Positions 11,924 through 23,100 of a DNA stretch of 64,000 bases are shown here, piece by piece. The stretch is from contig CACVBU010000588.1 of the NCBI GenBank assembly GCA_902728285.1, positions 434,001 to 498,000 on the forward strand, given 5' to 3'. Source of the stretch: Clytia hemisphaerica. Lineage: Eukaryota; Cnidaria; Hydrozoa; Leptothecata; Clytiidae. The stretch's first letter is position 1, and the number at the start of each line of letters is the position of its first letter. The notes beneath the pieces were generated by a model that saw only the letters and a list, made by a program, of their open reading frames with translations, was not told the DNA's origin and ran no database searches. The position numbers and the translations under genes are program-made.

Positions 11924-12687
11924 CAGTTAGCCACACTAGCGTCCCGCCAAAATGCGTAAAAGATTAATGCTGCGAAAGCGCTATATCGTTTACTTGACTC
12001 TCAAGTAAAAGAATGCACCGCAAAACTTCTAAAGGGATTCATGAAAAAATAACCCGGCGCTTTTTAATGAAATTAACATTTTCAAAAACTTTGAGAAATT
12101 GCCTAAAATTTGAGCAATAGATGAAAAAATTTGAGCCAAGCCAACCTTGAAAACTAATTTGAAGATCAACTTACCAAGAAAAAGATCTACAGGACCCTGC
12201 CGACGTACCGGACTTAACAAACACAGGACAAGCGAAAGTATGGTGTAAAATGAGAATTTTTTTTACCACCGGACAATTTCTACACCGAGCTTAAGGATGT
12301 CGGATGTCCAGTGTCGGAGAAGGATTTTTTTCCCACCGGACAATCAAAACACCGGACATGACCAGTCCAGTGCGTCGGCAGGGTCCTAGATCTACGGGGG
12401 AGGCGGAACCCACCTAGATCCGCGCACTGCCGGATAGGCTATCTCCCGGAAATTTTGCCGGACCTCAAACAATGACCCATTTACATGTGCGTAATTGTTT
12501 TTACTTTAGCGTATAAACAAGGCCTTAAAAATTGAAGCGCTGTCTCGGGAATTGAATGACAAATTTTGGTTAGTTGATTTTGGCTGCTGCACGTTTTATT
12601 TTGTTTCCAACTTTCAAGTTTTAATTAATATTGTCTTGCGAACTTGATTCAGGTAACTCTCATCCTTGTTGTTGAAATGTATCCTGT
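11924..12687. mobile_element. Transposon array unit A (CAGTTAGYCACACTAG end), with nested insertion
   Basis: Left terminus CAGTTAGCCACACTAG. The interior matches units B and C, then stops at the CCTGT junction before unit B without a right terminus. It carries the 197-bp hAT-like insert at 12191-12387. The short minus-strand frame inside (product starting MLSPVRRQGP) is a repeat by-product. Confidence 0.7.
12191..12387. mobile_element. 197-bp non-autonomous hAT-like element
   Basis: Perfect 15-bp terminal inverted repeats AGGACCCTGCCGACG / CGTCGGCAGGGTCCT, flanked by an 8-bp direct duplication AGATCTAC (12183-12190 and 12388-12395). The sister units at 12688 and 13251 have a single AGATCTAC at the same place, i.e. 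empty sites. An 8-bp target duplication is typical of hAT transposases. No coding capacity. Confidence 0.85.
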
Positions 12688-13250
12688 CAGTTAGTCACAC
12701 TAGCGTCCCGCCAAAATTCATATCAAAGATTAATGCTGCGAAGGCGCTATATCGTTTACTTGACTCTCGAGCAAAAAAATGCACCGCAAAACTTCTAAAG
12801 ATATTCATGAAAAAATAACCCGGCGCTTTTTAATGAGATTAACATTTTCAAAAACTTTGAGAAATTGCCTAAAATTTGAGCCATAGATGAAGTAATTTGA
12901 GCCAAGCCAACCACCTTGAAAACTAATTTGAAGATCAACTTCACAAGAAAAAGATCTACGGGGGAGGCGGAACCCACCTAGATCCGCGCACCGCCGGATA
13001 GGCTATTTCCCGGAAATTTTGCCGGACCTGAAACAATGACCCATTTACATGTTCGGAATTATTTTTACTTTAGCGTATAAACAAGGCCTTAAAAATCGAA
13101 GCGCTGTCTCGGGAATTGAATGACAAAATTTGGTTGGTTGATATTTGGCTGCTGCACGTTTTATTTTGTTTCAAACTTTCAAGTTTTAATTAATTGTCTT
13201 GCGAACTTGATTCAGGTAACTCTCATCCTTGTTGTTGAAATGTATCCTGT
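12688..13250. mobile_element. Transposon array unit B (563 bp)
   Basis: Starts CAGTTAGTCACACTAG and ends at CCTGT, directly joined to unit C. It is nearly identical to unit C, which has a 9-bp gain (GGTACTAAA) after CTTCTAAA. The right terminus is missing. Confidence 0.75.
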
Positions 13251-13933
13251 CAGTTAGTCACACTAGCGTCCCGCCAAAATTCATATCAAAGATTAATGCT
13301 GCGAAGGCGCTATATCGTTTACTTGACTCTCGAGCAAAAAAATGCACCGCAAAACTTCTAAAGGTACTAAAGATATTCATGAAAAAATAACCCGGCGCTT
13401 TTTAATGAGATTAACATTTTCAAAAACTTTGAGAAATTGCCTAAAATTTGAGCCATAGATGAAGTAATTTGAGCCAAGCCAACCACCTTGAAAACTAATT
13501 TGAAGATCAACTTCACAAGAAAAAGATCTACGGGGGAGGCGGAACCCACCTAGATCCGCGCACCGCCGGATAGGCTATTTCCCGGAAATTTTGCCGGACC
13601 TGAAACAATGACCCATTTACATGTTCGGAATTATTTTTACTTTAGCGTATAAACAAGGCCTTAAAAATCGAAGCGCTGTCTCGGGAATTGAATGACAAAA
13701 TTTGGTTGGTTGATATTTGGCTGCTGCACGTTTTATTTTGTTTCAAACTTTCAAGTTTTAATTAATTGTCTTGCGAACTTGATTCAGGTAACTCTCATCC
13801 TTGTTGTGCAAAAACATCCTGTAGATGACTGATGTTGTTTTTTCTGAAAGCTAGATTTCCTAGTGTGACTAACTGCCTGTAGATGACTGATGTTGTTTTT
13901 TCTGAAAGCTAGATTTCCTAGTGTTACTAACTG
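13251..13933. mobile_element. Transposon array unit C with intact right terminus and a duplicated end
   Basis: Left terminus CAGTTAGTCACACTAG at 13251; right terminus CTAGTGTGACTAACTG ends at 13875, its exact inverse, giving a 625-bp element with 16-bp terminal repeats. The last 58 bp (13818-13875, starting CCTGTAGATGACTGATG) are repeated directly at 13876-13933 with one change in the terminus. No transposase frame. Confidence 0.8.
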
Positions 13934-16900
13934 CCTAGAAAAGGAAAAATAGAAAAGTTGTATTCAAAAAACTGATTTTCGTCTCGCTTTTGCAGGACTT
14001 TATACCTTAAGTGCTTGCGTGCAGCATAGGGTACAAAGTCCAAATATGCGTTTCCCATAATTTTTGAAGTGTTAGGTCTATACTGCTAGACGAAGAAGAC
14101 CATATTAGTTGCAAAACGATGGAGCGTTTGACGTGGCATGTTACACACTTGTTATTTGTTAATCTCATCGGGAGATAGGCGCCTGGCACAAGTGTTTCAA
14201 CTGGTATTCCAACGAAGCCATATTTTGGTTTGTACAGAAATTTCGCCCGCTCAAATCTAAACAACAAAATGGTCAATCTCACTAAAGCAAAACATTGTGG
14301 CCACGGCATTTCCCTAGATAAAAATTCTGGTCACGTGACCATCCGTGATTTTAGACCAATGAAAACGCTTCATTTCCCCGGATTAAAGTTGTGTCTACAC
14401 TAACACGCGGGAAATGGCTAGAAAACGAGAGAAAAAACCGGGTGTCAAATTAAATTTTTCTTCCTTCTTGCGGCAAACATAAAAGACTTTAAGAGGCCAT
14501 TTATTTAAGAAAGGGGTGTTATATCATAAATGAATTATGTAAGTAAGTGATATTTTAAGTAACAAGCTCATTAACAATTTTATTTTGAAGTTTCTTTTTA
14601 AAAACAGAACCCCCGTGCTATAAGATAATCTCATTTTCTTAACTTATGGACCCAATTGGAAGTCTTTTTAATACAGATCATTTGGCAGTGTAGTTGCAGC
14701 CTATACAAGAATTGGAATCTAAAGTCTGAAGTCGTAACTCCTTGTCAGTGACCCCGCAGAGAAGTTTTTAAATGGCAGACACTGACTTTAGGTTGGTTTG
14801 GAAATCGTTTTATTTTGAAATGTAATCTTCACTTTAGATGAATACTTTTATTTATTTGGATTCATGAAAGGTTCAAGGTTTGTTTACTTTTTATTTCAAA
14901 TTATTTCATTGATTTATTGAGCTGCAATAGCTGAATGAAAAACGAAGATTTTTGATAGTTATCATCGTGGGCTTGGCCGCCATTTTGAATTTCGATTTTT
15001 TTTCTCCTGTACAATCTGTGACGTGATAGAGAGAGAGTACATTTTAGTGATTGATTGATAACTTTGGTATGTATTTGTTTATGTTTGATTTTTTATTTCG
15101 AAGACCAGCCTACAGCTATGTCGAGATTGCAAGACGTATGTCGAGATTAAACGACTCTACGGTAGTTTTTTTACGTATCAACATGGGACGTCAACCAACT
15201 GAGGAAGAGAAGAAAGAATTCATGTACATAAAAAAAATTGGGGGTCCAAACTGAAAATTTAAATAAATGTTGCCCACCATGGTTGGGCAACGAGAAAATT
15301 TTGGAATTTTAAGGGTAGAAATCTGCCATTTTAGCCTACATTTTGATAGAATGTAAGAGATAATAAATTCAATAGAAAAATCCTTAACTTATTAACTAAA
15401 ACAATAGTGAGGGGGTATTTTACAATTTCCTAATTAGCCCCCCAGAACTTTAGTGTAACCCTTCAGCTCCCCCCACTTTTTTAGGCCCCCACTGAGTTTA
15501 AAAAATGAGACAGCTTTTAAGCCAATTTGAGATTTACAACCCCCCAAATAAGTGGGGGGGGGGGCGGAGGCATGTTTCTTCACTTCCAATACGTCTTTTT
15601 AATTTGTAAATTTAAATGAGGATTAGAAAAGTTGTGTTCTTGTCTTGTGTGTTGTGATGGCAATGGTCGTTGGTCTGCAGGGCATGATATGAAAGTTACA
15701 CCAATTGATGGTACCTCTCAGGTAACTTATCCCATGTCTCAAAAAAAGTAAGTATTAACATAATTCTTAGATCCCAGTGTCGATGACGAAAGAAATGGCA
15801 ATTTTAAGACATACCAAAAGCAAAGCTTGTTCCTCATCTGTGGTGTGCTGCTGACTCCACCTTACACAACAACAATTGAAATAAAAAATCTAAGAAAAAA
15901 CACAAGAGCAGAAGCTATGAAGCCATCTAAAAGTGGAGACGAATCATCCAATCTTGCATTTCCAGCAAACACATGCCATCTTTATCTCGCGCTTGTGCAA
16001 AACTTAAAATTTTAATCGCTGATTTGTATTTAAATTTCCAGTCGGTCTCAACAGGATTATTTGTTTATCTCGGTCCCGGGGGAGATTACGTGCCGCCGCA
16101 AAATTTTTTTCCGTAAGCGACCCAAGCCCTCATTTAGCGGTCCAAGCCCTCTTTTTAGAATTCTCTGATTGCGCCAGCGGCCCAAGCCCTACTTTAGCGG
16201 TCGTAGCCCTCCGAAAAGTATTCTGCGGCTCAAAATAGCGGTCCAAGCTAGATTTTTGACATCACATTCGAACACTATGCTCGGACTTTGTCGACTGTGG
16301 AAAATTTTTTTTCTTGACAGATCGGGAAAATTATCGGAATTCGAAATGCATGAGGGCGGTACCGATTAGTGGGGCGCCCCTGAAATTTCTTGAAATTTCT
16401 TGAAAACAAATTTTTTAGCCTTGTAGCCTAGAAGCCTTGTAGCCCTCTTAGCCTTTTAGCCTAGAAGGAAAATGATCAAACTTCAAGAACTACAGTTTTT
16501 TACACGAACATACATATCTTTTTTATTTGAATCAAAAAATTACTATATCATACGAATAATTATTCCAAGTCAAATATAACATATAAAAATTTTCCCTTTA
16601 CATTATTTGTATGATTTTAATAATCATGAACTATAAAACGAATAAATACGAGAAACAAAAACGTTAAAGGAGCAGCGAATTTTGAAATCGCCACGGTAAT
16701 ATGATTTGAAGGGAAGAAAATCCCAAAAGCTCGCGTGCATAGAACAAAAAGTGAACTATGGAAACAAATTTGGTTAATTATGAATTACAAATTTTGTGGT
16801 AAAATTCTTCATTAATAAACAAAAAAAACACACTGTGATAATTAAATTAATCATAGTGCCAAAAAATCTAATTTTATTTACATGAATATGAATGAAGAAG

Positions 16901-17246
16901 ATCGAAAAATTGAAATAAAGAAAACTGGGTTATTCTCATGCAAAAGAAAACTGTTCAGCTTCTAATGTAAGAACAGACATTTCTTAAATTAAACTTTGCA
17001 AGATAATTAAAATTAAAAACAAATGAAAATTTAACCGCATAAGCCAACCACCCAACGGCAAGAGCAACACTCTAAAAACATGCCAAAATATAAAACAAAG
17101 GTGAAAAATAATAGTAGATAATATCTGTTTTCAAGTCATGACCTATACTTAACCTTCCTTTCGAATAACAAGTTTAAGGTCAACATACTGGTCATTCATA
17201 CGGCAATCTAACCTTTTTTTTAAATGAGGATTAAGGGGAAAATGAG
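13934..17246. other. Gene-free interval with simple word repeats
   Basis: Contains sequence shared with 31917-32000 (GACCATATTAGTTGCAAAAC, GATGGAGCGTTTGACGT) at 14098-14135. A C/G-rich run lies at 15410-15570. AGCGGTCCAAGCCCT-type repeats occupy 16115-16250, and TTGTAGCC/TTTTAGCCTAGAAG repeats 16420-16470. Frames at 14007-14309, 15051-15254 and 15827-16015 have no recognisable motifs. Confidence 0.4.
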
Positions 17247-17509
17247 TACCGTCGTTTTGAATAAGATTCCCATTTCTGCACTAAGATTCTTGTCACTTTT
17301 CCGGAATCTTTCCGCTATTTTTTCTGGGATAACCGGCAAGAGATTGGAAAGGGTTCGTTTCTAAAGGTACGGAAAAAATTTACTCACGAAACTGCCTAAC
17401 TTTCTGAAGCATATTTCATACTACCCGAAGTCCTTTGCTTCTTTTTCCAATAGAAAAGAAGCAAAGGAATCTTAGTGCGGAGATGGAAATCTTATACAAA
17501 ACGACGGTA
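17247..17509. mobile_element. 263-bp MITE, TACCGTCGTTT family, copy 1
   Basis: Terminal inverted repeats of about 40 bp beginning TACCGTCGTTTTGAATAAGA and ending ATACAAAACGACGGTA, with further mirrored GCACTAAGATTC / GAATCTTAGTGC. The TA at both ends suggests a TA target duplication, as in Tc1/mariner-derived MITEs. The interior has CCGGAATCTTTCCG-like words. A relative lies at 55331-55539. Confidence 0.75.
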
Positions 17510-20170
17510 ATAAAAAAATACACTTTATCCAAGGCAATATTTCGCACACACATTATGCAAGATAACTACGCAGATGGTTATATGAAAGATACATAAACTT
17601 ATGTAGACAATATAGCCTGTTCACTATCACTTAGATAACAGTTTTTTATAGATACTCAATTCTCATTGTTTTTGATATTTGAAAGAATTTTTTGTTTTGC
17701 AATTGAAAGTCCTTGACAATTATGCAAATGAAAATGAACGGACTATGAATACGTGCACATTTTTATGAGAGTCGGCAATTTCTAGCTCAGTCCCGATTGT
17801 TCTAAATTGAGATATTTCAGGCTGAAAATGACTAGACTGAAAATAACCAGTATTATCTATAACTTTCCCTTCGAAATCCCACTTAAATTACCTTTGGAAT
17901 TAATTAAATTATCTATTGATTGAGCTTAGAAATTGTCTCATTTTAATATTGTTAAACTCCAGCAAAATAATAAGTGTTGAGGATTTTACTCTATATTAAA
18001 CGAGTTCCCTTTTTTCCCAAACACACTAACAGAAATGTCGAAACAACATTGCAAATTCCATAATCCAAACCCTTACAACAACAAAAGAATCATAATTTGG
18101 GTTCTTCTCCTCAAAAAATAAGCAACTGGAACCAAAGCATGTAACTTTCTCTTCTCTCACCAAAGTTTTAAATATTCCTTCTTTGTTTTTTTTTAAACCA
18201 GGAAAATCTCCAGTTTCACAACGAGAGCTTTGGAAGCAGAGAAGTTGCTTACAACATTGTCAAAAAAACCTATCGAAAGTAAATCATATGATTTTAATAA
18301 CAGAAAATAAAAGAACAAGGAGAGATTTTTTTAATACGATCATATAAACGTTATAGTATATCAAAAAAATCTCTGACATATGAGGGGCATCTGAGTCAGG
18401 TCACACATCTCTTAAAAAGTTTTTTTTTTCCAGTGAATAACATAATTGCGGCAATAAGGCGATTTACTCCATCAAATAAAAATACATTTTTTAACAATTT
18501 CAAGTCTATGACCCAGTTCAATTTTTACATATCCTCTTTTACTCTACAGTTTTTAATATTTATATGACCTTATCAAAAAGTGTTTTTTTATTTTAAGAAA
18601 GAGAAAGAACTGGAACTTGAGCTGCTTGATTAGAGTCAATAATGTATAAAATTGCCTCTCAAATAAGATGAAAACCAAGCACTAACTGAAATCCAATCCA
18701 CAACATATAATACGTTTTTTCGTTCCGTCGAAATGTAATATAGAGGGTAATCTTCAAATAGAGCTTACTAAAGAAAAAAAGGAAATAGAGGGAGAGAATT
18801 TTAGTATCTAAAGTGCATTCTGATTTCAAATTTCGTAAATCGCGTTTTTTATAAGAATGTTATTTTTTTGGGTCTTCTTGGGTTTTAAGCCTAAAAGTGT
18901 TCTAAATTTGTTCTTATTTTTAGCACTTTGTGAGAATTTTGGTGTAATTTCTCCGATTTATTTTTTGGTTTAATTAAATCGTAGCCTAAATCAGGCAAAG
19001 CCCTAGAATGTTCTTACAATTGTTCTAAAGTTTCTGGCCTCAAAGAATCTTTTCTTACAGAGATAGAACCTACAACCAACTCAATGCGGAAGATAAGAAT
19101 TATCACTCAGATGCAAATACCCTACAGTGTAAGTCAGGATTTCGAAATAAAGCAGGAAAATCTAATACTTTCGTTAGCCTAGATTGGTTAAAAGATAATT
19201 ATCAAAAACTCTATGAAAGGGCATTAACACCGCCCTAAATATTCGGATTACACTCTCTCATACACACAAACCTCTACATATTATTAAAAAAGCAAGGTAC
19301 ATAACAGTACAATATATACATGGTACGCTTTTGGAAGGAACTCAAACGCTATATCGCGTTTTCGTATTTCTCTCGTACTGTGAAAAGTCTCTCCCAAAAG
19401 TACGAACACAGATTGTAACACTAAGCCCGAATCAAGACTAGTTTTTATAGTTTTTAAGATCACCTGAATCTAATATTTTGTTGATTCAGCTCGTTTTTTC
19501 TTAGCTTTGGCGAGTATAATTTTTATATGATGATTTACCTCTTTAGAATCTGATCACATATACTTTTTGGAAAAGACTTTTTTATCCCGATCCAGAAAAG
19601 ACGAGGCCATTCATCTGGTTAATTTTTGGGACTTTTTTCAAACCAAAAGAATGGCTTAATTTAGTTTCGGATCGGATCGGATTATGTAAATTTGATTTTA
19701 GTTTCATAATTGAAGACTTTACACATGACAAGATCACATTCAAAATATTTTCAGCAATCCAGTCTCATTCACAAACCATCAGTGATCATAGAATTGATGG
19801 CCATGGGTTTTAAATCTATCTGTACCCTGGGTTTTCTAAAAAAATAAAAAGACAAAAAATTAATTATTGACTTATAAATTTATTTTCAGATAAAAAAAAA
19901 AGTCTACAAAAGTTATGTAAAAAATTGCATGCTTTATGTGCGTAGAAAAAAAAAACTTGTACAAATCTATGGTTTCGAAAAACTCCGAATTGAATGTCCT
20001 CAGTCAACATTCAGTGATCAATGGATAAAATTTGAAAACAAAAAAACAAGTCACCAATAAATAAAAAAACTGTTCCCTATTTTCCTTTTTTGCTTCCGAC
20101 CTCTACGTGAAATCTGTATAAAGGAAGCGAGTGCGTGATATAATACGTGAATAACGTGAACGTGTGTGTT
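17510..20170. other. Gene-free AT-rich interval, 3' flank of the tetraspanin
   Basis: Long AT-rich sequence. 18840-19062 resembles the GTTCTTA word-repeat family (GCGTTTTTTATAAGAATG, TGTTCTAAATTTGTTCTTA, GAATGTTCTTACAATTGTTC) but lacks a clear right terminus. The right-hand part may hold the tetraspanin 3' UTR. Confidence 0.4.
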
Positions 20171-23100
20171 TTAAAACATTAGTGACTCACGGTTCCCACG
20201 GAAATTAGGTTGGTTCCATTTCGATTTTTGTCGTCTGATACCATCAACCAAGTGATGTGCTAAACCTGTAGTGACCAACTGAAAAAGAAAACAAATCAAT
20301 ATTTCAAAAATTGGTTTGATAGAAATAAATGGTTCTTTCAGGCATTTTTTCTAGGCACTTTTTTATGTCCATATATCAGCCAAAAAAAGAGTTTAAAAAT
20401 TTTGAAAATCATAACTCACAATCCATATTTCCTATCAAAATCTACCTTTTACGTTGTTAAAAAAAAAACTAATATTATCTACGTATGGCCCCCCCCCCAG
20501 CGGTTTGCGTGAATGCATGAATGGGCATTTTCGGTTGCATGAATGTGTGAAAATTGGAAAAAAAATGCGTGAATGCGTGAATTGAAAAAACTTGCGTGAA
20601 CGTGAAAATTCACTTTTTGATTGCGTGAATACGTGAATCTGGGCTATTTTGTGCGTGAATACGTGAATTTTCCCTATTTTCCACCGATCATTTTCCCGAT
20701 TTTCCAATGTTTCCCCGATTTTTCCCGAAAATTTTCCGATTTCCTGAAAAGTCGGGTTATTGCGTGAAACTCGAGGAAAATTTGCGTGAATGCGTGAATT
20801 TCGAAAAAAAATTGCGTGATTGCGTGAATTGAAGGTCCGCTGGGGGGGGGCCTCACGTATTACTTGGGCGTTGCTCTGGACCCCCTTGAGGGCCTAAAGC
20901 ACCCCCCAAAGACTCTCAAATTCAATGTGGTTAGAATGTGGTTAGAAAAATACCTGTCTTTAATTTGTTTTCCTAGCCATTAGTATTAATGTTAGACCCT
21001 TTTGAGATTTCGAGCCATTAGGAGCTACTTTCGAAGGAAGTATTGATGAATAAAATAGTCAAAATGTACTGATTCTTATAAAAAAAGATGTACTCGTTTT
21101 TAATAGGTTAGACAGACTTTTTTTAAAGATGTGAGAAAATACTCGAAAAGACTCGACTCGATGCGTAACTTGAGATGAGCCGTTGAATTCGAAAGTTCAC
21201 AACCTTTCAACATCCAAGGCCTTTAAAATTATTTTTGCACGCAGTTAAAAAGTAAACATATCTCTGGACCAGAAGATCTCTTAACGGTGGGAAATTATGA
21301 CGTAAAATTGGAGCAATAAATCTTAAAGGTGACAAGTTTAGTCGACTTTTGACTTAGTTTCATTTAATGTTATTTATTTTTAATACAAGCCTTGGAGTAA
21401 AGAATAAGACTTGTTTAAGAGCCTGGCCGAAAAATAATATTCAATAGACAATGATGGAAGTCATACTAACCTGAAGTAAGACCATAGCTCCTCCAACGCA
21501 TACCAAGAGGATCAAGTTATCTTGGTTCAAAAACTTGTCAAAGGTCTTTTGCAAACAACCATCAGTATAGATTACTTGGCTTCGCTCGACATCGCTCTAA
21601 GAAATGATAACACAACTTCAAAATCAGAAGACAAAAAAGAGAAAAGTTTATTTCATCAGTTCGGAAAAATTATCAAATTGGTACAGTGACGCCTAAATAT
21701 CCATGTCGCACATTTAGTAAACAACCCCCTCCACCATCGCTTCCATATCACAACCTTAAAACAACCAAAATAGACCTTTGACGAAACCCACTTAAAAATT
21801 AACTTCTGTAAAATGAAGATTTTGACAATCACAGTTCAGTTTGTTTTGATCTAATAAGAAATCCCTGAAAATTTTGTTTCATTTGGTCTACCAGATCAAA
21901 AGTTTCACTTTCGTTTTCTACAAAATTCCTCTTATTTTGTAAACTTACGATCATTTTCCATACCCCGCCTCGTTTTCATGTAAACCTTTATTGTGAAGCA
22001 ATGAGAAATGCTTTTAATTTGGTTGAATTTTGAAATGACGTCATAAAATTGATCACGTGATAGGTTTCGGGAAAGGTCTATTAGCATAAGTCCTTATCTC
22101 AGCAACTATTTTGAAATCCCTTTTTTTTCATATAAGACCGGAGAAAATAATCTTTAAATTCTAGCCGAAAAAAACAACAAATTATCCGATACACGGAATT
22201 AGATTTTAGTAGCCGACCCTTCTAAGGACTGGGGAATTTAAAATACCAAATGCCGCATTAGGGCAAAATGGGTTTTAAAACACTTTGAAAGTACAAAAAT
22301 AGACGCCATACCATGCCATTGGTCTCATTTGTGGTATATTGTGACCAAAGATTGTAAAAATGCGCAAATTTTCGCCTTATTATCTATTTTTTACCACACG
22401 AACATATCACTAAATGGTTTTTTTAGGGCATTGCTATTTTTCAATATCTAGCGATCGAAATTTCTTCATTGAAACATTTAATAGTGAATCTTACCACTTC
22501 TGGCTTTCGAATACCGTAAGCACATTGCGCATTCAATTCTGTCTTGTACTATAGAGAGAAAGAAGATTGCAGTTTGTAAAAAGATCTGTTCGAAAAAACC
22601 TGACGATTGGCGCTCAAGCTATTGATTGAGTCTATTCCCTTTTCTATTGGCGCTAGAGATGAAAGATTGAAGGCTGAATTAGAGCGCAACACCTGCTCTC
22701 AGCTCCCACTTTCCATTTTCTCCGTTTTGGCAAACTAAGATTTTCTTTTAAAAAAAGGGACTCAATAGAATGTGATTAAAACTTCATCGTAGTTTATCCT
22801 TTAATGGAAATAATAATAATAAGATTATCATACATCTTTGCAGCAGGAGTGTGGTACACTACACTTTTCACCAGACTTGTTTAAGTCATTGGTACAATTG
22901 AAGTAGATATTCCCTTCCCAATCTTCAGGTCCAGCTACTCCACAACATTGCATCTAAAGGTGTGAGAATGTGATTATTTACAAGTTAATTATTTTCCCTG
23001 AAAGGGTCATTAAAATTTTACGACATTGTTGTTTATTCATGTATTCATCCAAAATTTGTAAATAGTGTACATATGATGATGTTTTTGATTTTTAGTTTAA

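Noticed and set aside
12795-13549. Identical 60-codon frames (MGSASPVDLFLV...) at 12795 and 13367
   Set aside because: They lie within the tandem transposon units and are identical only because the DNA is duplicated. No transposase motif.
14007-14309. 100-codon minus-strand frame
   Set aside because: Part of it is shared with repeat sequence at 31925-32000; no motifs.
20435-20856. 90- and 60-codon frames with HAFTQ/HVFTH repeats
   Set aside because: Translation of the GCGTGAAT word array, not a repeat protein.
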